From Sphingomonas lacunae (GTDB lineage: Bacteria > Pseudomonadota > Alphaproteobacteria > Sphingomonadales > Sphingomonadaceae), in contig NZ_CP053015.1 of assembly GCF_012979535.1 (NCBI RefSeq), positions 1,178,001-1,242,000 on the forward strand: a stretch of 64,000 bases of DNA. The letters run 5' to 3'. The notes under the pieces were generated by a model that saw nothing but the letters and a program-made list of their open reading frames with translations, had not been told where the DNA came from and made no database searches. The translations under genes and the position numbers were made by a program. Positions 37,559-47,041 of the stretch are shown piece by piece. The first letter of the stretch is position 1; each line of letters opens with the position of its first letter.

Positions 37559-38833
37559 CTACTCGGTCTTGCTGATGCCGGTATCGCGCTGACCAAGCGG
37601 GTGAAAACTCATCGGGCCTTGATCCAGCCGGAACGGCGCCAGCTTGGCACCTTCGACCCCGGTTTCCCGTCCGACCACATAGGCTCTGGCTGTCTGTCCG
37701 TCGAGTAACGCCTCGCCGGGACCATGGTGATAACGCGCGTCAACCGCGACGAGCGGGATGGCCATTGACTTTCCGTCGATGACCAATGGATTGAGCGCAT
37801 CCAACGGGGCGGCCAATTCCCCTTCAAACCTTATTGTCTCACCGGGCGCTATGGTCTCGATCCGGTGATGTCCGTCCTCGAGCGGCTGTTCATACCAGCT
37901 TGCTATACCCTGCGGATGGGCCTGATGCCCTGCGAACAAGCCTACTCTGATATCGACAGTACGCGCCATGGCGTCGCCTTCATTGCGCAGGGTGATGGCA
38001 TAGCGCAGTCGGAAATTGATCAGTGTCGATTGGGCATTCAACGTTTCGAAATTCTGGCTGATGTTGGCTCGCCGCGCGATTGATGCCTTGCCGCCAGAGT
38101 CGGCCACGCTGCCGGATGGTTTCGATTGCGCATTGGACCGGGCATCCGGCTGGCTGCTTTCAGCTGGTCCGGTGTCAGGTGCCATTGATCGCTTGGCAGC
38201 GGACTGTGGCAAATCACCATCACCATAACCTTCAACGGGCGAAGTTGATGGTGCGCCTGCTTGCCGCCGCCGGCCGCGCCAAAGCCGCCATCCGCCAAGT
38301 GCAAATCCGGCGAGCCCACCCAGAGCTGCCAACGGTAACCACTCGGGTCGCTCGACCCTTTGTGGCTCATCCACTGCAGTTGGTGAAACCGCAGGCGGCA
38401 CAGTCGTTGGTGTTGCCGGGCCACTGACACTTTCACCGGACGGCTCGACCTGCTCTGGTTCTGCCCGTGCGGCTGTCCTGTCATCGCCAATGGGTTGGGC
38501 GGGCTCGCGCTCCGCCGGTGCAGCGCGCCTGGCGGGAGCCGGCGCGGGTGTTGGTGCGGCGGCCGTGCCTCGTTCCTGAACAGGGGTGGGTGCTGGTGTT
38601 GGTATCGTCTCTGGGACCGGCGCCATGACCGGGGGAGGCGGTCGTGTACCCCCTGATGGCGGCGGTATCATCCCGTCTGGCGGCCCTTGCACCGGAGCAG
38701 GCACGGGTGATGGATTTGGCAAAGCAGGCGCGGCGGCCATCGCACCTGAAACAGGCCCCGTCGCCATACCCAAAATCACCGCTACACAGGTGAATCGCGC
38801 CAGCCTCTTGGTTGCCTGCCAGGTCTGCTTCAT
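37559..38833 (-). CDS. Proline-rich exported protein with single membrane anchor and beta-rich C-terminal domain
   Basis: 424 residues; not recognised as a named family. An N-terminal signal peptide (LARFTCVAVILGMATGPVSGAMA) is followed by ~130 residues dominated by Pro, Ala and Thr. One hydrophobic helix is at about 163-185 (LPLAALGGLAGFALGGW), closed by RLWRGRRRQ. After a low-complexity linker there is a ~140-residue beta-sandwich-like domain (LRYAITLRNEGDAMARTVDIRV, IAPGETIRFEGELAAP). With a cleaved signal and a stop-transfer helix, that domain should be cytoplasmic, which is odd for such a fold. Divergent from queF. Confidence 0.65.
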   Translation of the reverse strand: MKQTWQATKRLARFTCVAVILGMATGPVSGAMAAAPALPNPSPVPAPVQGPPDGMIPPPSGGTRPPPPVMAPVPETIPTPAPTPVQERGTAAAPTPAPAPARRAAPAEREPAQPIGDDRTAARAEPEQVEPSGESVSGPATPTTVPPAVSPTAVDEPQRVERPEWLPLAALGGLAGFALGGWRLWRGRRRQAGAPSTSPVEGYGDGDLPQSAAKRSMAPDTGPAESSQPDARSNAQSKPSGSVADSGGKASIARRANISQNFETLNAQSTLINFRLRYAITLRNEGDAMARTVDIRVGLFAGHQAHPQGIASWYEQPLEDGHHRIETIAPGETIRFEGELAAPLDALNPLVIDGKSMAIPLVAVDARYHHGPGEALLDGQTARAYVVGRETGVEGAKLAPFRLDQGPMSFHPLGQRDTGISKTE

Positions 38834-38924
38834 GGTCCGTCTGCTGATCCGTCGTCATATGTTCTTGTCGGGTCACCTCGCCATGGCAGGTGACAGCGTC
38901 GCAGCCAGACGGTAAAGCGCCGCC

Positions 38925-39383
38925 ATGGTCAACCCCCCTTCACCCCGCTACCTCGGCCAATCGAGTGCCTTGCCCGCCAATCCGAGCGAGGCTGAACTTG
39001 ATTATGTCCCCAATCCGCGTCCGGGTGAACTCTACCTCGTCCGCTTTGTCAGCCCGGAATTCACTTCGCTGTGTCCAGTTACCGGCCAACCCGATTTCGC
39101 CCACATCGTCATCGACTATGCGCCGGCGGACAGCATTGTGGAATCAAAGTCGCTGAAACTGTTTCTCGGCAGCTTCCGCAACCACGCCGGCTTTCATGAA
39201 GATTGCACCGTTGGCATTGGCCGGCGCCTGTTTGACGAGATGCACCCCCGCTGGTTGAGGATCGGTGGCTATTGGTATCCGCGTGGCGGCATTCCTATTG
39301 ATGTCTTCTGGCAGTCCGGCACCCCGCCCGATGGCCTCTGGCTGCCCGATCAGGGCGTGGCTGGCTATCGCGGCCGCGGTTGA
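38925..39383 (+). CDS. queF: NADPH-dependent 7-cyano-7-deazaguanine (preQ0) reductase
   Basis: 152 residues, the short (type I) QueF form. The nucleophile Cys is in [13 protein letters not shown] (about 42-54), the specificity stretch is [16 protein letters not shown], and the catalytic Asp is in [10 protein letters not shown]. It reduces preQ0 to preQ1 on the way to queuosine in tRNA. No other queuosine gene is in the window and no preQ1 riboswitch was seen upstream. Confidence 0.95.
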   Translation: MVNPPSPRYLGQSSALPANPSEAELDYVPNPRPGELYLVRFVSPEFTSLCPVTGQPDFAHIVIDYAPADSIVESKSLKLFLGSFRNHAGFHEDCTVGIGRRLFDEMHPRWLRIGGYWYPRGGIPIDVFWQSGTPPDGLWLPDQGVAGYRGRG

Positions 39384-39467
39384 CCTGACCGTCGGTTACA
39401 CCGAAATCTGCGGTGAACCGAGGATCTCCTGCCTTGCGGCAGGGCGGGCTTACATTATTGTCAGTTC

Positions 39468-39893
39468 ATGGATCAACAGCTGACTTCCGCCGCAACGAGT
39501 CATCACCATGCCATCCGTGTCCAGCCATCGGACATTGATTTCATGGGTCATGTCAACAATGCCAATTATCTCACTTGGGTGCAGGATGCGGTTCTGGCCC
39601 ACTGGCGCAGTATCGCGCCGCCGCAGGCCGTGGCCGAACATCTGTGGGTCGCGCTCAAGCATGAGATTACCTATCGCCGCCCGGCCTTCCTGCATGATGA
39701 GGTGATAGCCACCGTCATTCTTGAACGCATCCACGGTACCCGTGCCTTTTACGACACGATTATCCGCCGGGGCGAAGAGGTTTTGGCAGAGGTCAAGTCG
39801 AGCTGGTGCTGCGTCTATGCCGAAACCCTCCGTCCGGCCCGCATTGCTCGTGATGTGGCGGCGCGCTTTTTCGGCACGACCGCCACCGATTGA
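39468..39893 (+). CDS. Acyl-CoA thioesterase (YbgC/4HBT-type hotdog)
   Basis: A 141-residue hotdog-fold protein. The motif SDIDFMGHVNNANYLTWVQ, with the catalytic Asp of the 4-hydroxybenzoyl-CoA thioesterase group, is at about 19-37, followed by the strand EITYRRPAFLHDEV. It hydrolyses acyl-CoA thioesters; the acyl preference is not evident. It is convergent with the S10 peptidase, stops being 6 bases apart. Confidence 0.88.
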   Translation: MDQQLTSAATSHHHAIRVQPSDIDFMGHVNNANYLTWVQDAVLAHWRSIAPPQAVAEHLWVALKHEITYRRPAFLHDEVIATVILERIHGTRAFYDTIIRRGEEVLAEVKSSWCCVYAETLRPARIARDVAARFFGTTATD

Positions 39894-39899
39894 TAGCCC

Positions 39900-41423
39900 T
39901 TATCGTTGCCGGATGAAGGCGCGAATGTCGCGCGACAGTTTTGCCCTGTCCTCGTCGCGAATATACATCATGTGGCCTGAATCATAATATTCAAACTGGA
40001 TCCGATCGCGCGGAAAGCCTGATCGGGTCAGGGCATATTCAGCGGCGAAAAAGGGCGTCGCGAAATCATAATATCCCTGGCCGACAAAGATGCGCAGGCC
40101 CGAATTTTCCCGCAGCGCTGTGGAAATATAGGGCGCAACATTCATATAGGTGTCGCTGTCGCGACCAGCATTGAGCCGCCAGTCCCATCCGCGCACGCCG
40201 CCGATCGTCACATAGTTGCGGCTAGTCTCATATCCCAATGTTGACCGGGCATAGGCGTTCATCGCCGCCGTGTAGCCGGCATCGATGCCGTAAAAGCTGG
40301 GGTCATTGTCCGGCCCTTCCCCAGCGCTGTCTGCATCAACGCCAGTATATCTGGAATCCAGTCGGCCCACAGTCAGCCCGCGGTCGCGCAGCAGCTCCTT
40401 GTAGAATCGCTGCGGGGTGATGCGGATGTCGGCGCGGTCCAGCCAGGCTTCGCTGATCCCGGTGTAGCGCGACAACTGCGCACGGACAGTCGCCCGTTGT
40501 TCCGGGGGCAGGGCATTGCCCTGCATCAGTGCGGGCAAATAGGTCTGCATTGCCCATTGCCGGGTTTCCGCCGTCAATTGCTCGACCGTGCCGGGATAGT
40601 CGATCTTGCCATGGAATTTCGCGGTGGCAGCCATGCTCGGCAGGTTGAGTGCATAACTCACCTCATTGCCCGGGGTGTCGGCCCCTGCGCCAAAGTCGAG
40701 CACAGTCGAAATCAACAACACCCCATTCAGGGCAACATCATTATACTGGCCCTCCAGCTGGTTGAGCACCGCTGCCGACCGGGTCGTGCCATAGCTTTCG
40801 CCGCCCAGATATTTTGGCGCGTTCCAGCGACCATGTTCGTTCAGCCACAGGCGGATGAACTGGGCAATCGACCTCGCATCCTGTGTCACCCCCCAATATT
40901 CCGAAGGGTCTGTACCAGGCATCGCATAGGAAAAACCGGTGCCCACCGGGTCAATGAACACCAGGTCAGTCACGTCCAGAAGGCTGTCCGGGTTTGGCAG
41001 CATGGGATAGGGAGGCGCCCCGTCGTCACGGGCGTCAGAGGGAATGCCCACCCGAACTGGACCAAAGGCGCCCATGTGCAGCCACAGCGATCCGGAACCC
41101 GGGCCGCCGTTGAACAGGAATGTCACCGGCCGGTTGGGATCATTGCCCTCACGGATATAGCTGGTTGAAAAGATGGCCGCCTTGGGCTTGCCGGCCTCAT
41201 CGGTCAGGAATGTCTCACCAGTGATCGCCCGATAATCGACCCTGACGCCATTAAAGGTGCCACTGTGCCGCGTGACCGACCGGTTCGGCCGTGGTGCTTC
41301 GGTCGTGCCGGGCGCCGTTGTTGTCGCACCGTTTTCGGCTGCCCGGCTCTGCGCTGTAACCGGTTGGCTGGTCGCGATCAGCGCCACCAGGGCGCAAGCA
41401 AGGGCAATTCTCGACGTCGGCAT
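39900..41423 (-). CDS. S10 family serine carboxypeptidase-like protein
   Basis: 507 residues with an N-terminal signal peptide (IALACALVALIATSQPVTA), so exported. The alpha/beta hydrolase fold has the oxyanion strand TFLFNGGPGSGSLWLHMGAFGP, the nucleophile Ser in GGESYGTTRSA, and the His in YDSGHMMY near the C-terminus, as in S10 carboxypeptidases. It should trim C-terminal residues of peptides in the periplasm. Bacterial members of this type are common in sphingomonads. It stands as a single gene. Confidence 0.9.
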   Translation of the reverse strand: MPTSRIALACALVALIATSQPVTAQSRAAENGATTTAPGTTEAPRPNRSVTRHSGTFNGVRVDYRAITGETFLTDEAGKPKAAIFSTSYIREGNDPNRPVTFLFNGGPGSGSLWLHMGAFGPVRVGIPSDARDDGAPPYPMLPNPDSLLDVTDLVFIDPVGTGFSYAMPGTDPSEYWGVTQDARSIAQFIRLWLNEHGRWNAPKYLGGESYGTTRSAAVLNQLEGQYNDVALNGVLLISTVLDFGAGADTPGNEVSYALNLPSMAATAKFHGKIDYPGTVEQLTAETRQWAMQTYLPALMQGNALPPEQRATVRAQLSRYTGISEAWLDRADIRITPQRFYKELLRDRGLTVGRLDSRYTGVDADSAGEGPDNDPSFYGIDAGYTAAMNAYARSTLGYETSRNYVTIGGVRGWDWRLNAGRDSDTYMNVAPYISTALRENSGLRIFVGQGYYDFATPFFAAEYALTRSGFPRDRIQFEYYDSGHMMYIRDEDRAKLSRDIRAFIRQR

Positions 41424-41533
41424 GGCTTTCCCCGTTATGATTCAGAGCAGTATCCGCTCGGATTAGACGATCATCGCCGCGGTGCAATGGGCAGCGTCGA
41501 GCAATATCAATCGTCTCCCCGGCAGTACCGACT

Positions 41534-43153
41534 TCATTTGCCCAACAGGCTGCCCAATATGCCGCGCACCAGCGATCGGCCGAGGCTGCCTGCCACCTGC
41601 CGTCCGATTGAGCTGGCGGCAGATCGCGCCGCCGATTGGACTATCTTTTCAGTCATTGAGGGCTTGGCAGCCTCACGGGCGGCAGCCCTTTCTGCCCGCT
41701 CCCGCTCGCGGGCTTCTGCCGCCTCGGTCCTGAGCCGCTCGCGCTCGCGCTGGGCGGCCAGCTTGGCCTCCTCCTTGGCTCTGGCGGCATCCAGTTTGGC
41801 CTGCTCCTCAGCGGCTTCGGCTTCCTCTGCAGCAGCGACAGCGGCCTGAGCCTTGGCCGCCAGCAACTCTTCGGCGGATTCGCGGTCGATGACATGGTCA
41901 TATTTGTCACCCACCAGGCTGGTTGACCGGATGATCGCCCTCTCACGTTCGTCGAGCGGCCCCACACGGCTCGCGGGCGCCTTGATCAGCGTGCGTTCCA
42001 CTGGCGACGGGGCGCCATCGGCCATCAGTGTCGACACCAGGGCCTCACCCACCTTGAGCTGGGTAATCACCTCTTCGACATCGACGTTGGGATTGGCGCG
42101 GAACGTCTCGGCGGCCGCCTTGATCGCCTTTTGCTCACGCGGTGTAAAGGCCCGCAGGGCGTGTTGCATGCGGTTGCCCAACTGCCCGGCAACGCTGTCG
42201 GGAATATCAATCGGGTTCTGCGTAACGAAATAGACACCTACCCCCTTGGATCGGATCAGCCGGACAACCTGCTCCACCTTGTCAAGAAGGGCCGAAGGGG
42301 CCTCATCAAACAACAGATGGGCTTCGTCAAAGAAGAACACCAGCTTTGGCTTGTCCGGGTCACCCACTTCGGGGAGGGTTTCGAACAATTCCGCCATGAG
42401 CCACAGCAGGAATGTCGCATAAAGTTTGGGACTGGCCATCAACTTGTCAGCGGCGAGGATGTTGATGACCCCGCGTCCCTGATCGTCGCACTGGATCATG
42501 TCCATGATGTCGAGCGCGGGTTCGCCAAAGAACTTGTCGCCGCCCTGATCTTCCAATGTCAGCAATTGCCGCTGGATTGCGCCAACGCTGGCCTTGGTGA
42601 CATTGCCATAGCGGGTGGCGAGGTCCCCTGCATTCTCGGCGCACCAGGCCAGCATCGCCTGCAAATCGCCCAGATCGAGCAACAGCATCTGTTGTTCGTC
42701 TGCGATGCGAAAGGCGATCGACAGAACGCCTTCCTGCGTCTCGTTAAGGCCGAGCAACCGGGCGAGAAGCAAGGGCCCCATTTCGGAAATGGTGGTCCGC
42801 ACGGGATGACCCTGCTCGCCGAACAAGTCCCAAAAGGTGACGGGATTGTCACGATAGGCCCAGTCGCTTTGGCCAATCTCGGCAGCCCGCGCCGCAAAAA
42901 TCTCGTGCAACTTGCCTGTCGGTGTTCCCGCGAGCGCCATGCCGGACAGGTCGCCCTTCACGTCGGAAACGAAGACCGGGACGCCGATGGCCGAGAAACT
43001 CTCTGCCAGACCCTGTAACGTCACCGTCTTGCCGGTTCCGGTCGCACCGGCGATCAGTCCATGCCGATTCGCCCGCCGCAGGTTGATGACCTGTCGTTGC
43101 CCGCCTCCTTGGCCGATGAAGATGTCGTTGTTCATAGTCCCTGTATCGGTCAT
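41534..43153 (-). CDS. HerA-like/DUF853 ATPase
   Basis: 539 residues. Walker A is [12 protein letters not shown] (about 36-47) and the Walker B region is [16 protein letters not shown] (about 256-271), placing it in the FtsK-HerA superfamily, DUF853 branch. The last ~140 residues are a highly charged Ala/Glu/Arg coiled coil ([20 protein letters not shown]) ending in a short hydrophobic [16 protein letters not shown]. Members are hexameric DNA-translocase-like ATPases without a settled role. ATG 43153; an ATG at 43135 is also possible. An intrinsic terminator separates it from degQ upstream. Confidence 0.85.
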   Translation of the reverse strand: MTDTGTMNNDIFIGQGGGQRQVINLRRANRHGLIAGATGTGKTVTLQGLAESFSAIGVPVFVSDVKGDLSGMALAGTPTGKLHEIFAARAAEIGQSDWAYRDNPVTFWDLFGEQGHPVRTTISEMGPLLLARLLGLNETQEGVLSIAFRIADEQQMLLLDLGDLQAMLAWCAENAGDLATRYGNVTKASVGAIQRQLLTLEDQGGDKFFGEPALDIMDMIQCDDQGRGVINILAADKLMASPKLYATFLLWLMAELFETLPEVGDPDKPKLVFFFDEAHLLFDEAPSALLDKVEQVVRLIRSKGVGVYFVTQNPIDIPDSVAGQLGNRMQHALRAFTPREQKAIKAAAETFRANPNVDVEEVITQLKVGEALVSTLMADGAPSPVERTLIKAPASRVGPLDERERAIIRSTSLVGDKYDHVIDRESAEELLAAKAQAAVAAAEEAEAAEEQAKLDAARAKEEAKLAAQRERERLRTEAAEARERERAERAAAREAAKPSMTEKIVQSAARSAASSIGRQVAGSLGRSLVRGILGSLLGK

Positions 43154-43194
43154 GGTCTTGCTGCTCCCCAGCGCAGTTGTTGCATTGCGACACC

Positions 43195-43222
43195 AAAAGG
43201 GCGGATCGTTGCCGACCCGCCC
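43195..43222 (-). terminator. Intrinsic terminator after degQ
   Basis: On the minus strand GGGCGG (43217-43222) pairs with CCGCCC (43199-43204) over a 12-base loop and is followed by TTTTGG. It lies 65 bp beyond the degQ stop and upstream of the HerA-like gene. Confidence 0.65.
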
Positions 43223-43286
43223 CGTCAGTCCTGACCCTTGACGCGATTCAAATCAAGCGCGCTTGCGGGCGGTCCTTTGCTGCCGG

Positions 43287-44894
43287 TCAGTTACCCAGCC
43301 GCAGCGGAATATATTGCGGGCGGATGCCACGGCGAACCACCTGCACCAATATGGCGGTCCGTCCCTGGCGCTTCGCTTCGGCAATTGCGTTGGCCAGATC
43401 AGCATTGTTGGCAATGGGTCGACCATGGGCATTCAGGATCACATCGCCCCGCTGCAGTCCCTTGGACGCGGCATCGGATGATCCCGAAACAGCTGCAATG
43501 ACAACGCCCACCGTATTGCTGTCCACGCCAATGGCGCGGGCAATGTCTGGGGTGATGCGCTGCGTCACCAGACCCAACTCGCTGCGGATCAAGGCATCAC
43601 CGGTTTCGGTCGGCTGTTGCTGCTGGTCAAATTCCTGTTGTGCTTCAGGGTCGAACTGCTGGCCCGTCAGTTCTTCGGCTGACGGGCGAACGGCTACCAC
43701 CGCCGTCACTGTCATCCGTCGGCCATCGCGCAACAGTTCGATCGGCACACGGGTGCCAGGCCGGATATTGGCAACGATATAGGACAGGTTGTTGTCCGGG
43801 GTCACATCCTGACCATTGATCTTGACCACAACGTCACCCGCACGGATCCCGGCGCGATCCGCCGCTCCATCCGGTAGCACCCGGTTGATGAATTCGCCGC
43901 GTTCACGGCTTATGCCCAGCGCATTGGCCAGGTCTTCGGTCAGCGGTCCCCGCTCAACGCCCAGATACCCGCGTTGGATGGTTTGGCCGGCAATCAGTTG
44001 GCGGACGATGGGTTCGGCAACCTCGGACGGGATGGCAAAACCCAGGCCGATGTTGCCACCGTTGGGGGAGATGATCGCCGAATTGATCCCGATAACCTTG
44101 CCCGCCATGTCGAACAGCGGTCCGCCGCTGTTGCCCTGGTTGATCGCGGCGTCGGTCTGGATGTACCGGTCAAAGGCGCCACCTGAGCCGACGCCAGCCG
44201 GGCCTACGTTGCGATAGAGGGCAGAAACAATCCCGGCAGTCACCGTGCCGCCAAAGCCCAGTGGGTTACCGATCGCAATCACCCAGTCTCCAACGCGGGC
44301 GTTTGTGGAATCGCCAAACGCAACATGCGGCAGGTTGCGAGCCTCTATTTTCAGCACGGCAAGATCGGAGTCGGGATCACGACCGACCAGCCGTGCGACA
44401 TATTCGGTGCGGTCCGGCATGGTCACGGTAATCTGCTCGACCACCGCGCCCTGGGCGCCAGGTGACACGACATGATTGTTGGTGACGATATAGCCGTCAG
44501 CAGAAATGATGAAGCCCGATCCAAGCGATTGGGCACGTCGGGTTTGCGGCTGCCCCTGTCCCTGCCCTTGCCCCTGTCCCTGGCCGCCACCAAAGAAATT
44601 CTCGAAGGGCGTTCCTGCAAAGGGATTGCGGGGCAATTGAACACGCTGGGTAGTGGAAATGTTGACCACTGCCGGCTGCAATTGTGCCGTCAGTTCGGCA
44701 AAACTGGTGGGGGCGCCGGCCCGCGGCACGATCGCGGTGGAAGAAGTCGCTGGTTCAGAAACCTGCGCGCTGAGCGGCATCTGCGAAGTCAGCGCTAGGG
44801 CGGATCCACCCAGCAGCAGGGCCGAAGTTATCGCATAGACGGTACGCACTGGGGATAATCCCTTTCCTTGCAATGGCTCCCGGTAGGCCGACAT
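43287..44894 (-). CDS. degQ: DegP/DegQ-type periplasmic serine protease
   Basis: 535 residues from ATG 44894; an upstream ATG at 44966 gives a longer N-terminus. A signal sequence or anchor (VYAITSALLLGGSALALTS) is followed by the trypsin-like domain with His in YIVTNNHVVSPG, Asp in DPDSDLAVLKI and Ser in INQGNSGGPLFD. A Gly/Gln repeat (GQGQGQGQGQ) lies in the regulatory LA loop. Two PDZ domains follow (GYLGVERGPLTEDLANALG; TVGVVIAAVSGSSDAASKG). It degrades misfolded envelope proteins. It sits downstream of hflK-hflC on the same strand, an order common in Alphaproteobacteria. Confidence 0.93.
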   Translation of the reverse strand: MSAYREPLQGKGLSPVRTVYAITSALLLGGSALALTSQMPLSAQVSEPATSSTAIVPRAGAPTSFAELTAQLQPAVVNISTTQRVQLPRNPFAGTPFENFFGGGQGQGQGQGQGQPQTRRAQSLGSGFIISADGYIVTNNHVVSPGAQGAVVEQITVTMPDRTEYVARLVGRDPDSDLAVLKIEARNLPHVAFGDSTNARVGDWVIAIGNPLGFGGTVTAGIVSALYRNVGPAGVGSGGAFDRYIQTDAAINQGNSGGPLFDMAGKVIGINSAIISPNGGNIGLGFAIPSEVAEPIVRQLIAGQTIQRGYLGVERGPLTEDLANALGISRERGEFINRVLPDGAADRAGIRAGDVVVKINGQDVTPDNNLSYIVANIRPGTRVPIELLRDGRRMTVTAVVAVRPSAEELTGQQFDPEAQQEFDQQQQPTETGDALIRSELGLVTQRITPDIARAIGVDSNTVGVVIAAVSGSSDAASKGLQRGDVILNAHGRPIANNADLANAIAEAKRQGRTAILVQVVRRGIRPQYIPLRLGN

Positions 44895-45010
44895 TGAGGT
44901 CGTTCGCCAGACCGGGCCACTGATTAATGCAGATCGATTATGAACTGCTGGCAACAGGGTGAACACCCTGAAACCGCAGTCCGTCCCGACACAATGTGCC
45001 GGTCGCCGAT

Positions 45011-45868
45011 TTACTGGCCACCGTCACCGAATTCCGAAAGGTAGCCCTGATTGGGTGGCAGGACAAAGGTGGGCGCTGGCGAGCCTTCACCGTTGAATGT
45101 CCGCTCATAGGACTGCATGGCCCGCCAAAAGGCATAGAAGCGCGGGTCTTTGCCATAGGCTTCCGCGGAAATGCGGGCAGCCTCGGCATCTGCGTCGGCC
45201 AGGATAAGCCGCGCCTGCTTATAGCCTTCGGCCTGGATCGCCGTCGCTTCCTGCTCGCGGGCGGCGCGCATGCGGGCAAAAACCGAATCGCGAGACTGGT
45301 CGGGCAGGTCGGCACGATTGATCCGCACGTCGATGATCTCGACGCCATAGCGCGTGGCGCGGCGGGCGAGTGCTGTCTGGATCTGTTCCATCACCTGCCC
45401 ACGTTCCGGGCTCAACAGGCTGGCAAATGTCCGCTTGCCCAGCTCGTTGCGCAAGGATGTGCCCAGCAGGGTCGCAAGCTGGGTCTTCAGCGTCTCTTCG
45501 TCCCTGATACTTTCGTACATCCGCCGCGGGTCGGTGATACGGAACCGGGCATAGGCATCGACCTGCATCGACAATTGGTCGCTGGACAACACTGGCTGGT
45601 TGTCCAGCGTCACCCCCATCACAGTCTTGTCGATCAACTTGATCTGTTCGACAAAAGGAATGCGGGCAACCAGGCCTGCGCCGGTGGCGCCAAAGCGTTC
45701 ACGAGGTGACCAAGGATTCACTTCCCGCTCGATCTGACCATAACGAAGGATCAGGCCTTGCTTCGTCTCGGGCACGACGGTGAAAGTCATGCTCGCTATC
45801 ACGGCCAACGCCAGCAGGGACAGGGCGATGCGCACCGGGTGGCGCGTCACATAATCAACCATACCCAT
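45011..45868 (-). CDS. hflC: Protease modulator HflC
   Basis: A 285-residue SPFH/band 7 protein. An N-terminal membrane anchor (IALSLLALAVIASMTFTVV) is followed by the band 7 domain (TKQGLILRYGQIEREV) and the family segment GVEIIDVRINRADLPDQ, with a charged coiled coil after it. HflC and HflK form a periplasmic cage around FtsH and modulate membrane-protein degradation. The ATG overlaps the hflK stop by one base (TAATG). Confidence 0.95.
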   Translation of the reverse strand: MGMVDYVTRHPVRIALSLLALAVIASMTFTVVPETKQGLILRYGQIEREVNPWSPRERFGATGAGLVARIPFVEQIKLIDKTVMGVTLDNQPVLSSDQLSMQVDAYARFRITDPRRMYESIRDEETLKTQLATLLGTSLRNELGKRTFASLLSPERGQVMEQIQTALARRATRYGVEIIDVRINRADLPDQSRDSVFARMRAAREQEATAIQAEGYKQARLILADADAEAARISAEAYGKDPRFYAFWRAMQSYERTFNGEGSPAPTFVLPPNQGYLSEFGDGGQ

Positions 45869-46926
45869 TATCGTCTTCCCGAATTGGCTGCGTCTTCGGC
45901 TGCCGGCGCCGCACGGCGTACTTCGGGCAGCTGCATGTAGGGGGTTACGCCACGGCTATCGACGACCGTCTTTTCGCCGCGTGCCAGAATGCGTTCCATG
46001 GTTTCATAATAGATACGCCGCCGTGTGACCTCGGGGGCGAGCCGATATTCCGCGTACACCTTGTCAAATGATGCCGCTTCCGCTTCTGCGGTTTGGCGTA
46101 CCTGTTCCGCCCGCCCGCGTGCCTGCTCGGCCTGTGTTGCCGCTTCCTGTTTGGCGACATTCACCTTGTCAAACGCGTCCTTCACCTCCTGCGGCGGTGC
46201 TGAATCGCGAATGTTGATCGCTTCCACGCGCACGCCGGCACCATAACCGTCCAATATGGCCTGCAACCGCTGCTGCACCTGCAATTCTATGTCACCTTTG
46301 CCAGTAGTGATCGCCTGCTGCAGGGTGAAATTGGCGATGGTAGCGCGCATCGCGCTCTCCGCTGCCGACCGGATGGCACCGGTCGTGTCGTCGAGCTGAA
46401 ACAGGAAATGGGCGGGCTGTTTCACGCTCCAGCGGACCGTGTACGTCAGATTTATGATGTTGGCATCGCCAGTCAGCATCAGGTTCTGACCATCACCCGA
46501 CGGAATATCGGTCGTCTGACTGGTACGGACCGGGACCTTGATCAACCGTTCGAATGGCGCCGGATAGGTGAAGTTGATGCCCGGGCCCACAGTGCGGGAA
46601 TAGCTGCCCAACCGGACGATGACGCCATCTTCCTGACGGTCCAGCTGATGGACGCTGGTGAACAGAACCCACAGGGCCAACAATCCGCCACCGATCGCAA
46701 GCCACAATGTCTTGCCCTGAGGCAGGCCTGGCAGTTGTGGCCCGAATGGACCCCTGCGAAGCATGTCGTCGAACCCGCGTGGGCGCTTCGGTCCGCCGCC
46801 GCCACTGCCGCCGTTGCCGCCATGACTGGGTGGAAGCCAGGGCGAACCCTTATCCTCCCGACCGCCGCTGCCACCAGCGCCGCCGTCCTCTCCGGAACCG
46901 CTACCCCATGGGCTGTTACTGCTCAT
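45868..46926 (-). CDS. hflK: FtsH protease activity modulator HflK
   Basis: 352 residues from ATG 46926 (MSSNSPWGSGSGED); ATGs at 46941 and 46971 are alternatives and none has a strong ribosome site. A Gly/Pro-rich N-terminus precedes the membrane helix TLWLAIGGGLLALWVLFTSV. The band 7 domain begins VHQLDRQEDGVIVRLGSYSRTV and has VRVEAINIRDSAPPQEVKDAF. It pairs with HflC around FtsH. It is divergent from mrp. Confidence 0.94.
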   Translation of the reverse strand: MSSNSPWGSGSGEDGGAGGSGGREDKGSPWLPPSHGGNGGSGGGGPKRPRGFDDMLRRGPFGPQLPGLPQGKTLWLAIGGGLLALWVLFTSVHQLDRQEDGVIVRLGSYSRTVGPGINFTYPAPFERLIKVPVRTSQTTDIPSGDGQNLMLTGDANIINLTYTVRWSVKQPAHFLFQLDDTTGAIRSAAESAMRATIANFTLQQAITTGKGDIELQVQQRLQAILDGYGAGVRVEAINIRDSAPPQEVKDAFDKVNVAKQEAATQAEQARGRAEQVRQTAEAEAASFDKVYAEYRLAPEVTRRRIYYETMERILARGEKTVVDSRGVTPYMQLPEVRRAAPAAEDAANSGRR

Positions 46927-47041
46927 TGCCGACGGATGCATGGCCGCCGGTCCCTCGCTTGACCGTGTCATAAGCCATTTATAGGGACGCTTGCGGCGAA
47001 AAACAGTGGCATTGCCGAATTCGGTCTATAACAGCGCAAAT

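Noticed and set aside
43243..43256. A second TTGAT-like FNR box upstream of the HerA-like gene
   Set aside because: Only the left half-site is intact (the other reads ATCGC), it is weak and not well placed.
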